DNA of 64,000 nucleotides from an uncultured Clostridia bacterium (GCA_947630475.1 CANRHR010000005.1:62001-126000); one strand, 5' to 3'; numbered from the stretch's first letter, positions 35,847 through 46,492 are shown. Notes: generated by a model from the sequence alone, not told the origin. Numbers and translations: made by a program.

Positions 35847-36620
35847 TCATATTGTAAATAAATCTCTTTTATCCTTAAGCACGGGGAAGCTTTTTCTGTA
35901 TTCAATTACATCATTTTTAAAAATATCGCAGAAGAATACATCCTCTTTGTCGCCGCAGTTTAAAATCATATCTCCGTTTGGATTAAATACCGCAGAATCT
36001 CCGCAATAGGAAATTCCGTTTCCATTGCCGATTCTGTTTACAGCTATTATATAACATTGATTTTCTATTGCTCTAGCTCTTAAAAGGCTAAGCCAATGAT
36101 TTCTTCTGCTTTCGGGCCAATTGGCAATTACAACTGCCGCATGAATTTTTTCACAGCATGACCTGAATAATTCGGGGAATCTTAAATCATAGCATATACA
36201 GCTTAAAAAATTTATATCTTCAAGCGTATAATTTACAATTTTACTGCCTTTTTTAAAAAATTTATCTTCTCCGCTGTATGAAAACGGATAAAGCTTGGAG
36301 TAATCGGATATTATTTCAGAATCATTTCTTATAACAAAGCTTTTATTGTAATAATTGTTTGCTTCTTTTATAATTGCCCCAAAGCATATATTTAAGCCGA
36401 GCCTTGAGCCGATGGCCTTAAAAAAATTTATTGTATCGGAATTTTCATGCTTTTCGGCCGTTTTTTCTGTATTAAAGCTGAAGCCCGTTAAGGTTGTTTC
36501 GGGGAATATAATAAAATCGGCATTTTTATTTTTGGCTTTTTCAGCCATAAATTCAGCCTTTATTTTATTATTGTTTTTATCCTCCCATTTTATATCCATT
36601 TGAGCCAATGCAATTTTCAT
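35847..36620 (-). CDS. Carbon-nitrogen hydrolase (nitrilase superfamily)
   Basis: A 257-residue amidase. The Glu-Lys-Cys triad is visible: Glu41 in FPETTLTG, Lys109 in YSKLYPF and Cys143 in CYDLRFPELFR. The family is closest to the omega-amidase (YafV/Nit2-like) branch, which deaminates alpha-ketoglutaramate; this sub-assignment is tentative. The ATG at 36620 follows GGGAGAA. It is 78 bases downstream of rnr on the same strand and could share its transcript. Confidence 0.85.
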   Translation of the reverse strand: MKIALAQMDIKWEDKNNNKIKAEFMAEKAKNKNADFIIFPETTLTGFSFNTEKTAEKHENSDTINFFKAIGSRLGLNICFGAIIKEANNYYNKSFVIRNDSEIISDYSKLYPFSYSGEDKFFKKGSKIVNYTLEDINFLSCICYDLRFPELFRSCCEKIHAAVVIANWPESRRNHWLSLLRARAIENQCYIIAVNRIGNGNGISYCGDSAVFNPNGDMILNCGDKEDVFFCDIFKNDVIEYRKSFPVLKDKRDLFTI

Positions 36621-36698
36621 ATTAAATTCTCCCAATTATTCAAATCAACTGAAATTCTGTTAAATTATAACCAATTGGTTTTTATTTGGAAAATATTA

Positions 36699-38846
36699 TT
36701 AATTCTTTTCGTTATTTTCGGTAAATTCAAAATCAATTCTTCTCTCTTCAACAGAAACTTTTATAAGCCTTACCGAAACTTTATCGCCTATTGTATAGCA
36801 TTTATGAGTTCTTTCGCCTATAAATCTCATATTTTCTTCTTCAAAGGCATAAAAATCATCTTCAAGGCTTGATGATGAAACAAAGCCCTCAACGGTATTT
36901 GAAAGCTGTACAAAAATACCTCTGCTTATAACGCCGGAAATAATGCCTTCAAATTCTTCATTAATTTTGTCTTTCATATACTCAGCCTTTTTAAGAAGCT
37001 CGGTTTCTGTTTCGGCATCTTGCGCTTTTCTTTCTGTAACAGAGCATTGTTTTGCGACTTCCGGCATTTTTTTTGAAAGCTGTTCGATTCTTTTTTCGTT
37101 AAGCTCACCTTTAAGGTATTCTTTAATTATTCTGTGTATCTGAAGATCGGGATAACGCCTTATGGGTGAAGTAAAATGACAGTAATATTTTGCCGCAAGG
37201 CCAAAATGCCCCAAGTTATCGGCGGTATATCTTGCCTGCTTAAGGCTTCTTAAAACTATTTTGTTTATAAGCATATCTTCGGGAGTATTTTCTGATTTTT
37301 CCAAAATTTTTTGAAAAGATTTTGGATGTGTACCAGAACCTTTTATAACATATCCCATTTTTGCTATAAATTTAGAAAGCTTTTCAATTTTTTCCTCGTC
37401 AGGCTCTTCATGTGTTCTGTATATAAACGGAAGTTCAAGCCAATAAAACTGCTCGGCAATTGTTTCATTTGCCGCAAGCATAAATTCTTCTATTATGCTT
37501 GTTGCGATATTTCTTTCGTATGGCTTTATCTCGAGGGGCTTTCCGTTTTTATCCAGTATAATTTTAGCTTCCAGAAAATTAAATTCTATTGCTCCTCTTT
37601 TTATCCTTTTTTTAAGCAGAATGTTTCTTAGCTCTTCCATAAGCTTAAACATAGGCAAAAGTTCTTTGTATTGATCTTTATATACACATTCGTCATTTGT
37701 AAGAAGCTCATAAACTTTGCTGTAGCTCATTCTTTTTTTAACGTTAATTACACTTTCGCATATTTCATGGCCTACAACTTTGCCCTGCAAATCGATTTCC
37801 ATTATACAGCTAAGGGCAAGCCTGTCCGTACCTTCATTAAGAGAGCATATGCCGTTTGACAGCTTATGAGGAAGCATTGGAATAACTCTGTCAACAAGAT
37901 AAACGCTGGTTCCTCTTTTAAGAGCTTCTTTATCGAGCGCAGTGTTTTCTCCTACATAATTTGAAACATCGGCAATATGCACGCCAAGCTCGTAATTACC
38001 GTTTTCAAGCTTTCTTACACATACGGCGTCGTCAAGATCTTTTGCATCTTCGCCGTCTATAGTAACCATCGGCAAAGACGTTAAATCTTTTCTGCCTTTG
38101 TACTGATCGGCAGTAACTTCGTTAGCTGTTTTTTCGATTTGCTTATAAATTTTATCGTTAAAATCAGTTGGAAGCTCAAATTGCTTTATAACGGATATTA
38201 TATCTATGCCGGGATCGTTTACATGGCCCAAAATTTCGATAATTTTTCCCTCGGGGCTTTTCTTGTCGGCAGGCGGCTTGATAATCTTAGCAACAACTTT
38301 ATGCCCGGAAACCGCGCCCAAAGAATTTTCTTTCGATATAAAAATATCCTGAGCAATATTTTTGTCATCCGGTATAACAAAGCCATAGCTTCCGTTTTGT
38401 TTAAATGTGCCTACGATGTTATGCATACCTCTTTCAAAAATTTTAACGATTTCTCCCTCGGGGCGTTTTCCCAGTGTATTTGTTATAACGCACCATACCT
38501 TATCCCTATGCATAGCGCCGTTTACAGCTGTCGGCGGTATAAAAATATCATCGCCTGAGGCTGAATTATCAGGCTCAACAAAACCAAAGCCTTTTGCGTT
38601 GCTTATAAATGTGCCTAAAATCATATTAAGTTTTTGAGGGGTCATAAACTTTTCTTTTTTTGTAAGCACAAGCTTTCCGTCGGCTATAAGTTCGTCTATA
38701 AGTTTAAAAAATAAATCTCTTTCTTTTGATGAAATACCCATGGAAAACATTAAGTCGCTTATTCTCATGGGCTTATATCCGTTGTCATTTATAAAATTTA
38801 TAATTTTTTCTTTTTTTTCTTCCAAAACTGTATAAGAGTCTTCCAT
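36699..38846 (-). CDS. rnr: Ribonuclease R
   Basis: Processive 3'-5' exoribonuclease that degrades structured RNA. The 715 residues show an N-terminal winged-helix region, two cold-shock/OB domains (FVEPDNSASGDDIFIPP, YGFVIPDDKNIAQDIFI), the RNB domain with DGEDAKDLDDAV (catalytic Asp cluster, about residue 270), YRTHEEPD and YCHFTSPIRRYPDLQIHR, and a C-terminal S1 domain. The Lys-rich tail of E. coli RNase R is absent, as usual in Firmicutes. GGGAGGT precedes the ATG. It is not next to smpB or secG here, although secG lies elsewhere in the window. Confidence 0.95.
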   Translation of the reverse strand: MEDSYTVLEEKKEKIINFINDNGYKPMRISDLMFSMGISSKERDLFFKLIDELIADGKLVLTKKEKFMTPQKLNMILGTFISNAKGFGFVEPDNSASGDDIFIPPTAVNGAMHRDKVWCVITNTLGKRPEGEIVKIFERGMHNIVGTFKQNGSYGFVIPDDKNIAQDIFISKENSLGAVSGHKVVAKIIKPPADKKSPEGKIIEILGHVNDPGIDIISVIKQFELPTDFNDKIYKQIEKTANEVTADQYKGRKDLTSLPMVTIDGEDAKDLDDAVCVRKLENGNYELGVHIADVSNYVGENTALDKEALKRGTSVYLVDRVIPMLPHKLSNGICSLNEGTDRLALSCIMEIDLQGKVVGHEICESVINVKKRMSYSKVYELLTNDECVYKDQYKELLPMFKLMEELRNILLKKRIKRGAIEFNFLEAKIILDKNGKPLEIKPYERNIATSIIEEFMLAANETIAEQFYWLELPFIYRTHEEPDEEKIEKLSKFIAKMGYVIKGSGTHPKSFQKILEKSENTPEDMLINKIVLRSLKQARYTADNLGHFGLAAKYYCHFTSPIRRYPDLQIHRIIKEYLKGELNEKRIEQLSKKMPEVAKQCSVTERKAQDAETETELLKKAEYMKDKINEEFEGIISGVISRGIFVQLSNTVEGFVSSSSLEDDFYAFEEENMRFIGERTHKCYTIGDKVSVRLIKVSVEERRIDFEFTENNEKN

Positions 38847-38922
38847 ATTTAATACCTCCCATTAATACCTATCGATGGTATCTTTGTTTATTAATGAAGA
38901 TATAATTAATATTTTTAGTCGG

Positions 38923-41900
38923 TTAAAAAATATCTATCTCGGCTTTGCTGCCGTTAAAGGTCTTTTTTACTGTAATTTTTTTTAAAATTCTTTCTTTAAG
39001 CTCGCTGACATGAGAAATTATGCCTACGATTCTGTTTGATTCGCTAAGCATACATAAAACGGAAATTGCCTGTTCAAGCGAATCGGAATCAAGGCTTCCA
39101 AAGCCTTCATCTATAAAAACGGTATCTATTTCTATACCGCCGGATTGGCTCTGTATAACATCCGATAAGCCAAGGGCAAGGCTTAAGGCGGCTTTAAATG
39201 CCTCTCCGCCCGAAAGAGAGCGCACATCTCTCAGCTTTGCCGTATAATAATCATAAACAGCCAGATCTAAGGCAAATGATTCATCGCTTCTTTTTGTAGG
39301 CGATTCTTTTTTCATAAGTTCATATTGTCCGTCAGTCATAAGAGAGAGCCTTTTATTTGACTGATTGATAATTTCCTTAAAATAAAATGCTTGAATATAA
39401 TTTTCCATTGAAATCCTGTTTTTGCCGACAAGAGTTCCGTATGCCGTTTTATAAAGACCGTCTGCATTTAAAAATTTTTTTCTTATATGTTTTTGGTTAT
39501 GAATAAGGCTTGAAGCATCTTCCAATGTTTTGCCGTTAATTTCGCATTTTTTGTAGAGCCTTAAAAAATTTTCTTCAATTGTGTTTTTTTCTTTTAATAA
39601 TGCTTCACAGCTGAGCTTTAGCTTATCAATATTTTTAAGCTCTTTTCCCTCAAGCTTTTTGTTTATTTGCTCAAGCGCTATTTTATTTTTAAGTTCTCTT
39701 TGTTTAAAGTCGTCAAGGTAATTTTTTAATTTTAACTCACAGTCAATCATTTTTGCGGCGTCCAAAAAATCATCTTTATTTTTAAAGCCGCCTTCAGTTA
39801 GCTTTTCATTATATTTATTCCCGACATCCTTAAGATTAACCTCACAAGAGAGCCTGTTTTTTTCGTTTTCCTCTAAAACAGCCAATGTTTTTTGTATTTC
39901 GGCGTTTAAATCGGAAACTCTTTTTTCACTGTCATTGATAGTTTTTTGCATCATATTTTTTAAAGAAATTTTTTCTTCTATGCTTTTAACAGCCAATGAT
40001 TTTGTTTCAAATTCCAGCTTTTCACTCTTTGTTTTTATTTTTATTTCAGCTTCGCCTATAAGTTTTTCATTTTCGTTTTTGGCTGATTTTATTTGTTCAA
40101 ATTGATTTTTACCGTTTTTAATTCTTTCTTCAAGGCGATTTATTTCTTCATTAAGCTTGTTTTTTTCTTTAAGCCTTTCATTAATTATTTTTGTTTCATC
40201 CGAGAGTTTTTTTATTTCATCATTAACAGCCGATAAATTTTCGTAAAGGGCTTTGTCTGATTTATAAAGATAATTGTCATTGTTAAGTTCAAGCCCAAGC
40301 AAATTGTTTATGCGCTTTATAAAACTGTTTATTGTGCTTTCAAACTCTCCTTTTTTCTTGCTGAGGGCATTATTTTTTGCTCTGCTTAAATTATCGTTAT
40401 TATTTTTTTCATCTTCCAAAAGTTTTATATCATTTTCACTTGGAAAATTTGGTTGCATTTTAGCTTTTTCGGGGTGAGAAACAGAGCCGCATACAGGGCA
40501 TTTTTCTCCGTCTTTTAGATTTTTTGCCATTATGCCTGCCTGAGCCGATAAAAACAGCAGCCTTGATTTTTCATATTGTTTAAGGGATAATTGGTAATTC
40601 TTTTCTGCTTTTATAAAATCTTGTTCAAGCTCTTGTATGATTTTTTTATTGTTTTTTATATTATTTAGTGTATTAATAAGCTCATTCAAATCATTTTTAT
40701 ATATTATTTTGTTATCATATTTATTTTTAATTACCTCAAGATCGGCATCTGTAATTTTTAAATTTGAAGCTTTTTCGTTTGCCGCCTCAAGCCTGCCGGA
40801 AAGTAAATTTATTCCGTCTTCTATTATTTTATAATTTTTTTCTATATCAATTTTTTCATTGCATCGCTCTTTAAGGACAGAGTTTAATTTTTCCAGCTCA
40901 TCATAATCTGCCAAGGTATCTTTTTGCTTTAAAATTTCAGCGCTTAGACGCTCTGCTTCCGGGCGTTTTTGCTGTGATTTTTCAAATAGCGCCGCCGCTG
41001 TTTTTTCATCATCTCTCAGTTTATTTAATAAAAGCTTATTTTTTTCCGTTTCTGTAATAATGTCTTTAAGCTTATTTTTTTCTTTTATGTAACTTTGATA
41101 AAACGGCATTGCATCTTTTGCCTTAATAATTAAAGACAGTTTATTTTCTTTTTTTTGGGCGGATATTTTTTCAATATCAAGCTTATCCCTTTCATCTTTA
41201 AGCTTATTTAGTTCATTAAAGCTTTTGTTGTCTTCCTGCGCATAAGAAAGCTCAAGCTCTGCTTTTTTATGCTTTAAATCTAATTTTTTTCTTAAAGTTT
41301 TTATTTCCGAAAGCTTTTCAAGATCACTTTTATTAATTTCTGATATAAAAGAAATTATAATTTCGGCATTATTCACATCACAGCCGTCTTTAATCCAAGA
41401 TTTAAAATCGTCAAAGCCTAAGTCTGTTTTATCCAAATCGGCGCTTTTTAAGCTTTGAATAAGCTTTAGATCATTTTCACGGCATTGGTTTAAATAGTCA
41501 TCTCTAAGCTTTTTAAGACGGTTTTTAAAATCATCATATAGGTAGGTGTTAAATATTTTTCTTAATATAACTTCTCTTTCATCACCGGAAGCATTAAGAA
41601 GCTCCATAAATTCGCCTTGGGCAAGCATTGCTATTTGCTTAAATTGATTTCTGTCAACCCCGAGGATCTCCGTGATTTTTGCCGTAACCTGCCTGTTTCC
41701 GCTAAGCTTTTGTCCGTCAAAGCTTAAAGTGGCGTTTTTTGAAATTATGCCTATTCTCTTTGCTTTGCGCCCCATATAATCGGGATTTCTTTTTACAATA
41801 TAGCTTTTGTTTTTATGCATAAACTCAAGCTCAACAAAACATTCTTCACCTTCTTTTAAAAAATCGCTTACAGGATTTAAGCCGCTTCTTATATTTCCGC

Positions 41901-42069
41901 TTACTTTGCCGAAAAGCGCATAACAAATAGCGTCAAATATTGTAGATTTGCCCGCTCCGGTATCGCCTGTTATCAAAAACAAGCCGGATGAACCAAATGC
42001 CGAAAAATCTATTTCTGTTTTTTCGTTAAAAGTCATAAAGCCTTTCATTTTAAGTTTAATAGGCTTCAT
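38923..42069 (-). CDS. sbcC: Exonuclease SbcCD, ATPase subunit SbcC
   Basis: Rad50-like ATPase of the SbcCD nuclease that opens DNA hairpins and ends. It has Walker A GDTGAGKST near residue 35, very long coiled coils, a CPVCG zinc hook at about residue 520, signature LSGGEAFKAALSLALG and Walker B DTVFIDEGFGSLD near the C-terminus. About 1048 residues. The start is set at ATG 42069 because the family begins KPIKLKMKGF; it overlaps the last 14 bases of sbcD in another frame, indicating translational coupling. Hairpin-forming repeats abound in this window, the kind of DNA SbcCD acts on. Confidence 0.95.
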   Translation of the reverse strand: MKPIKLKMKGFMTFNEKTEIDFSAFGSSGLFLITGDTGAGKSTIFDAICYALFGKVSGNIRSGLNPVSDFLKEGEECFVELEFMHKNKSYIVKRNPDYMGRKAKRIGIISKNATLSFDGQKLSGNRQVTAKITEILGVDRNQFKQIAMLAQGEFMELLNASGDEREVILRKIFNTYLYDDFKNRLKKLRDDYLNQCRENDLKLIQSLKSADLDKTDLGFDDFKSWIKDGCDVNNAEIIISFISEINKSDLEKLSEIKTLRKKLDLKHKKAELELSYAQEDNKSFNELNKLKDERDKLDIEKISAQKKENKLSLIIKAKDAMPFYQSYIKEKNKLKDIITETEKNKLLLNKLRDDEKTAAALFEKSQQKRPEAERLSAEILKQKDTLADYDELEKLNSVLKERCNEKIDIEKNYKIIEDGINLLSGRLEAANEKASNLKITDADLEVIKNKYDNKIIYKNDLNELINTLNNIKNNKKIIQELEQDFIKAEKNYQLSLKQYEKSRLLFLSAQAGIMAKNLKDGEKCPVCGSVSHPEKAKMQPNFPSENDIKLLEDEKNNNDNLSRAKNNALSKKKGEFESTINSFIKRINNLLGLELNNDNYLYKSDKALYENLSAVNDEIKKLSDETKIINERLKEKNKLNEEINRLEERIKNGKNQFEQIKSAKNENEKLIGEAEIKIKTKSEKLEFETKSLAVKSIEEKISLKNMMQKTINDSEKRVSDLNAEIQKTLAVLEENEKNRLSCEVNLKDVGNKYNEKLTEGGFKNKDDFLDAAKMIDCELKLKNYLDDFKQRELKNKIALEQINKKLEGKELKNIDKLKLSCEALLKEKNTIEENFLRLYKKCEINGKTLEDASSLIHNQKHIRKKFLNADGLYKTAYGTLVGKNRISMENYIQAFYFKEIINQSNKRLSLMTDGQYELMKKESPTKRSDESFALDLAVYDYYTAKLRDVRSLSGGEAFKAALSLALGLSDVIQSQSGGIEIDTVFIDEGFGSLDSDSLEQAISVLCMLSESNRIVGIISHVSELKERILKKITVKKTFNGSKAEIDIF

Positions 42070-43210
42070 CTTCATCATTCTCCATTTCCTTAAAAATATC
42101 GAAAACGATTTTTTTTTGTTCTTCATTCATTTCAACATTGTTTTGAAGCTTAAAAAATTCATCAAAAAGCTCTAATGGGCTTCTGCCGATTAGCTTTGAG
42201 GGGGCGGTTTTTGAATCTTCGTTAAATACAGAACGCTTGTTTTCAAATTCTATTTTCATAATATTGGGATAAACAGCCCTAAGCCTGCCTATAGCGTCGT
42301 AAACCTCGTCTTCGTCGGTAATAATGGCCTTTATATAATCTCTGCTGTTTTTGTCGGTTTTGGCTTGCAAAATTATATCATCAATTTTGCCTTTTACCTG
42401 ACGCATATCTCTTAGAGGTGTGATAGGTACAAGCTCTATATTTATATCACCCTTTTTTTTCATGGTGACAACAGGCACACTTTTTTTATGCTTTATTTCC
42501 GAAAATGAATATTTTAACAGTGAGCCGCTGTATCTTATGTTGTCGCTGCCAACCCTTTGGGGAGAATGAAGATGACCGAGAGCCACATAATCGAAGCCAT
42601 TGTAAACATAGCTTTCAATGCTGTCCAAACCGCCTATTGCGATGACTTCGGAATCGCACCTTTGCGGCTCTTCGTCCGCCGATACGACAAATTGATGTGA
42701 CATTATTATATTCCTTTGTGTTTTATTAGGCGCAGCTTTGCCTATTAAATAATCCGCCGCAGCCGTATAATCGTCAAATGTCTGTGAATTTTCTCCTTTA
42801 ACCTCTCCCGGGCGGATAAACGGAAGCATATATACATTAATGCTTCCGTATTCATCATTTAAAGTTATTTTTTTTATTTCGCCTTTAAAAACACTTTCTA
42901 TATATACATTTTTATTTTGCATAATAGCCGCACCAAATTCAAGCCTTTGCGGAGAATCATGGTTTCCGCTTATTATAAAAACGATAATATTTTTTTCGGA
43001 AAGCTTTGTAAGAAACATATCAAAAAGCTTAACTGCTTCTGCCGTAGGAATACTTCTGTCGTAAATATCTCCCGATATTAAAACCGCATCTATATTTTTT
43101 TCACTGCATATTTTTAAAACCTGCTCTAAAGCATAGCTTTGATCCTCAAGCATTAAAAACTCATTTAATCTTTTGCCGATATGAAGATCCGCCAAATGCA
43201 AAAATTTCAT
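42056..43210 (-). CDS. sbcD: Exonuclease SbcCD, nuclease subunit SbcD
   Basis: Mre11-like manganese phosphoesterase. The metal motifs run in order: LHLADLHIGKR (Asp, His), SGDIYDR, SGNHDSPQRL, MSHQF and YVALGHLHSPQ. The 384-residue length is normal. The stop overlaps the sbcC start. It begins 35 bases downstream of the ZnuA-like gene and may be read with it. Confidence 0.95.
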   Translation of the reverse strand: MKFLHLADLHIGKRLNEFLMLEDQSYALEQVLKICSEKNIDAVLISGDIYDRSIPTAEAVKLFDMFLTKLSEKNIIVFIISGNHDSPQRLEFGAAIMQNKNVYIESVFKGEIKKITLNDEYGSINVYMLPFIRPGEVKGENSQTFDDYTAAADYLIGKAAPNKTQRNIIMSHQFVVSADEEPQRCDSEVIAIGGLDSIESYVYNGFDYVALGHLHSPQRVGSDNIRYSGSLLKYSFSEIKHKKSVPVVTMKKKGDINIELVPITPLRDMRQVKGKIDDIILQAKTDKNSRDYIKAIITDEDEVYDAIGRLRAVYPNIMKIEFENKRSVFNEDSKTAPSKLIGRSPLELFDEFFKLQNNVEMNEEQKKIVFDIFKEMENDEDEAY

Positions 43211-43244
43211 TTATATCTCTCCGCTTTCCATAATTACATAAGCC

Positions 43245-44153
43245 TTAATACAGAGCTGTTTTAAGGGCGTTTAAATTTTTTCTCATAATGCTTAAATAAT
43301 CTTCGCCGTTTTTTATCTGCTCTTCGCTTAGACATTCAAGAGGATCTAGAGGGAGAATTTCGCCGTTTATTTCATCAGCTATGGTTTGAGCCGTTTTTTT
43401 ATCTGACGAAGGCTCAAAAAATACATATTTTATATTGTTTTGCTTTGCAAAATCAACAATTTCAGCCATCATAGCCGGCGACGGCTCTTCCTCGGGCGAT
43501 AAGCCCCTTATCGAAATTTGATTAAGCCCGTAATCATGGCAAAGATAATAAAAAGCGCTGTGAGCTGTAATTATATTTTTTTGGCTGCAATTTGAAATAA
43601 ACTCGTAAAATTCATTATCCAATGCTTCAAATTCGGATTTATATTTTTTAAAATTTTCTTCATAAAATTGAGAATTTTTTTCATCTGCAAGACAAAGAGC
43701 GTTTTTAATGTTTTCCATTTCTTTAACGGCATTTTTTAAGCTCAGCCATATATGAGGATCGGCTTCAGAAGCATCTTTGTCGCTGACAATATCGGCTCCG
43801 GCTTCAACCACAATAAGATTATCGTTTTGCACTGCCTCAATCAGCTTATCAAGCCACGGCTCCATAGAATATCCGTTGTATATAAACATATCGGCATCGG
43901 CAATATTCTGCATATCCTCCGGGGTAGGCTCCCAATCATGCGGCTCCGCTGAAGCGGGAACAAGATTTTTAACATTAATTTTATCTGCGCCTATTTTTGA
44001 AGCAAAATCATAAACGGGCCAAAAGCTTGTATAAACATCGAGTTTTCCGTCGTCGGCTTTTTCCTTTGAAGAACAGCCTGCAAAAGCAAATAAAAACAAA
44101 AAGGCGAAAATTATAAAAAATTTTTTCTTATCAGATACCAATATCCTCACCAC
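43245..44153 (-). CDS. Zinc/manganese-type solute-binding lipoprotein (ZnuA/TroA family)
   Basis: About 302-residue cluster A-I metal-binding lipoprotein. The lipobox FAFAGCSS sets the lipid Cys. Metal ligands are suggested by [28 protein letters not shown] and a late FFEPSSDKK. There is no His-rich loop of the kind typical of zinc-specific ZnuA. The beginning overlaps the last 23 bases of thiC. The start is uncertain: GTG 44153 gives the longest form, while a TTG at 44141 sits behind GTGAGG. No permease or ATPase genes are adjacent, so the partner transporter must be elsewhere. Confidence 0.85.
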   Translation of the reverse strand: MVRILVSDKKKFFIIFAFLFLFAFAGCSSKEKADDGKLDVYTSFWPVYDFASKIGADKINVKNLVPASAEPHDWEPTPEDMQNIADADMFIYNGYSMEPWLDKLIEAVQNDNLIVVEAGADIVSDKDASEADPHIWLSLKNAVKEMENIKNALCLADEKNSQFYEENFKKYKSEFEALDNEFYEFISNCSQKNIITAHSAFYYLCHDYGLNQISIRGLSPEEEPSPAMMAEIVDFAKQNNIKYVFFEPSSDKKTAQTIADEINGEILPLDPLECLSEEQIKNGEDYLSIMRKNLNALKTALY

Positions 44154-45429
44154 TCATAACTCTGTTCATATTTTTAACGGCGCACATTTCACCGCACATT
44201 GTACAGGTTTCGCTGTGTTCGGGCATAGATGAAGCTCTGTATTCTCTTGCCTTTTGAGGATCTATTGCACATTCAAACTGAGCCTCCCAGTCTAAAACTC
44301 TTCTTGCTTGAGCCATTTTATTATCCCAATCTCTTGCTCCCTTTACGCCCTTTGCAATATCTGCGGCATGGGCTGCTATTTTGGATGCTATTATTCCTTC
44401 CTTCATATCATTAAGATCGGGAAGCCTTAAATGTTCGGCAGGGGTTACATAGCACAGAAAATCAGCGCCGTTGGCAGCGGCTATAGCTCCGCCTATAGCG
44501 CTTGTTATATGATCATAGCCCGGCGCAATATCTGTAACAAGAGGCCCCAAAACATAAAACGGAGCGCCATGGCAAAGCCTTTTTTCAATAATCATATTAG
44601 CTGCAATTTCATTCATCGCCATATGTCCCGGGCCTTCAATCATAACCTGAACGTCCTTTTCCCATGCTCTTTTTGTAAGCTCTCCCAATGCGATAAGCTC
44701 TTCAATTTGGCTTGCATCGGTTGAATCCGCTATACAGCCGGGCCTGCAGGCATCTCCCAAGCTCATGGCAACATCATATTCACGGCAGATATCCAATATT
44801 TCATCATAATATTCATAAAACGGGTTTTCGTTGCCTGTAAGCTTCATCCATGAAAAAACCAGAGATCCTCCTCTTGAAACTATATTCATAAGGCGTGGAT
44901 TTTTGTTAAATTTTTCGGCTGTGCTTTTATTTATTCCTACATGAATTGTCATAAAATCAACGCCGTCTTGAGCGTGAGCCCTTACAACATCGATAAATTC
45001 TTTTGCCGTTATATCGGCAAGCTTTTTATCATGATAGCCTATAACATCATACATAGGAACAGTGCCTACCATAGCCGGGCTTATCTCAATAAGCCTTTGT
45101 CTGAATGCCCTTGTTTTTCCGTATGAGCTTAAATCCATAATAGATTCAACTTTCATGGAAACGGCTGTTTTAACCTTTTCAATTTCTCTTTCTATATTTG
45201 CACAATCCTTTGAAATACCGAGATTTACGTTTATTTTTGTTCTAAGAGAGCTTCCAACGCCCTCAGGAGATATTGATTTATGATTTTTGTTGCAGGGTAT
45301 TATAACTTTTCCCTCGGCGATAAGTTCTCTTAACTGCTCGGCGTTCATAAGCTCCTTTTCGGCTACAATTTTCATTTGCTCTGTTATTATGCCTTGTCTT
45401 GCGGCGTCCATTTGTGTTGTATAATTCAT
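44131..45429 (-). CDS. thiC: Phosphomethylpyrimidine synthase
   Basis: Radical-SAM enzyme that rearranges aminoimidazole ribotide to the HMP-phosphate moiety of thiamine. The 432 residues correspond to the compact bacterial form. Landmarks are [50 protein letters not shown] and the C-terminal CTMCGEMC iron-sulfur ligands. GGAGGAAAAAT precedes the ATG. A TPP riboswitch lies in its leader. No other thi gene is nearby. Confidence 0.96.
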   Translation of the reverse strand: MNYTTQMDAARQGIITEQMKIVAEKELMNAEQLRELIAEGKVIIPCNKNHKSISPEGVGSSLRTKINVNLGISKDCANIEREIEKVKTAVSMKVESIMDLSSYGKTRAFRQRLIEISPAMVGTVPMYDVIGYHDKKLADITAKEFIDVVRAHAQDGVDFMTIHVGINKSTAEKFNKNPRLMNIVSRGGSLVFSWMKLTGNENPFYEYYDEILDICREYDVAMSLGDACRPGCIADSTDASQIEELIALGELTKRAWEKDVQVMIEGPGHMAMNEIAANMIIEKRLCHGAPFYVLGPLVTDIAPGYDHITSAIGGAIAAANGADFLCYVTPAEHLRLPDLNDMKEGIIASKIAAHAADIAKGVKGARDWDNKMAQARRVLDWEAQFECAIDPQKAREYRASSMPEHSETCTMCGEMCAVKNMNRVMSGEDIGI

Positions 45430-45473
45430 ATTTTTCCTCCATTTTATTAATTTTTTGCATTTTTAATAAAAAT

Positions 45474-45569
45474 AGGCTTACCCCGGCAGGATAAGCCTAA
45501 AGCTCCCTACGGCAGCATTACCTGCATCAGGTTTACGGGTATGATCTCAGCCTGTTTAAAGCACCCCTG
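45474..45569 (-). promoter_or_regulatory. TPP riboswitch (thi box) with terminator, controlling thiC
   Basis: On the minus strand: GGGGTGC, CAGGCTGAGATCATACCCG, AACCTGATGCAGGTAATGC and CGTAGGGAG appear in the fixed TPP-aptamer order. They are followed by the hairpin AGGCTTA..TAAGCCT (45474-45498) and TTTTTATT, a ligand-dependent terminator. thiC starts 45 bases further on. Thiamine pyrophosphate should shut off thiC. Confidence 0.95.
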
Positions 45570-45670
45570 TTTTTGTATATTTTTTACATTCAGCTTATAT
45601 TTATTATACTTCTCAAATAAAAAATAATCAAGACTATATTAATTATACGGTAGGGGAAAAGCAGTTGTTT

Positions 45671-45700
45671 TTTATCGACTGAGTAACAACGCAGCTTAAG
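45671..45700 (+). repeat. Dispersed repeat family 2, copy d (short)
   Basis: TTATCGACTGAGTAACAACG then CAGCTTAAG, the two ends of the family with the middle missing. It lies in the gap between the riboswitch and the secreted-protein gene. Confidence 0.4.
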
Positions 45701-45727
45701 AGGAGAGAACTTAATTATTGGTAAAAA

Positions 45728-45754
45728 AATATCCCTGATTGATACAGGGATATT
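45728..45754 (-). terminator. Terminator at the end of the secreted-protein cluster
   Basis: AATATCCCTG-ATTGATA-CAGGGATATT, 19 bases after the stop of the 232-residue secreted protein and followed by TTTTTT on the minus strand. Confidence 0.85.
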
Positions 45755-45772
45755 TTAAGTATTATTATCTGT

Positions 45773-46471
45773 TCACCTTACGGTAAGGTTAGGTGTTATT
45801 TTAAATACAGGCGTTATTTTTATTTGATCTGATTCAAACCAATCAGCATTTGGATTAGCTGTTCCTATAACCCTAACGGGTGCAAACTCTCCGGGCTTTA
45901 CCGTTACCTTTGGGCTGTCGTAAAGCTTTTTATATACGGGATATTCGGCATCGGGATTATAATCCTCCGATGTTTTGCCTATCAATATTTCATCGGCTAT
46001 AGGTGATGAAAACAGAGCATTAAAATTTGCTTCGCTTAATCCCGTTGGATCTGAGGTCATGGAGCTGCCCACTTGCAGGGCAAAATACGCCTGTCTTGTT
46101 TTTGTCACTTGGTATGCCGATGCAGCTACTCTTTTGCTTTGTATAAGGATACTCTTTTGAGCGTCTATTGTAAGACTGTAGCCTACAAGCCCTACATCAT
46201 AGGCAATAGAGGTATCGGAGCCATCAGGCTCATGTGTATTTTTAATAGCCTGAGGGTTATCGGCAGAGGTTATTTGCTCTTCGTTTCCATAGGGCTTCAT
46301 AACAAATATACCTGTCGGGACTTCTATATTTGTAAACTCTTCATCTCCCGACTGTATGCTGCCCTCCATACTGAAGCAGCCCAACTGAGCGCTATAGCAG
46401 GCCATAGCCCCAAGAAGGGTAATTGCAGCCGCTATACTTAAGGCTAAAAGGCATTTTATCCTTTTTTTCAT
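45773..46471 (-). CDS. Secreted protein of an unrecognised family, paralogue 1
   Basis: 232 residues with a signal peptide (KKRIKCLLALSIAAAITLLG). The mature part has a segment VPTGIFVMKPYG and a middle VGLVGYSLTI. It ends with GTANPNADWFESDQIKITPV, then FKITPNLTVR. The same three landmarks occur in the protein encoded at 46591-47376, and the C-terminal one also in the protein at 48042-49724, so the three are related. I know of no named domain with this pattern. It has no cell-wall anchor motif. It is separated from its neighbour by a terminator hairpin (46493-46528), so it may be read at lower level. Beta-rich composition suggests a structural surface role (inference). Confidence 0.6.
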   Translation of the reverse strand: MKKRIKCLLALSIAAAITLLGAMACYSAQLGCFSMEGSIQSGDEEFTNIEVPTGIFVMKPYGNEEQITSADNPQAIKNTHEPDGSDTSIAYDVGLVGYSLTIDAQKSILIQSKRVAASAYQVTKTRQAYFALQVGSSMTSDPTGLSEANFNALFSSPIADEILIGKTSEDYNPDAEYPVYKKLYDSPKVTVKPGEFAPVRVIGTANPNADWFESDQIKITPVFKITPNLTVR

Positions 46472-46492
46472 ACTAACCCTCCCTTTTAATAA

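Noticed and set aside
45474..45569. Possible independent small RNA between thiC and the secreted cluster
   Set aside because: Fully explained by the TPP aptamer and its terminator.
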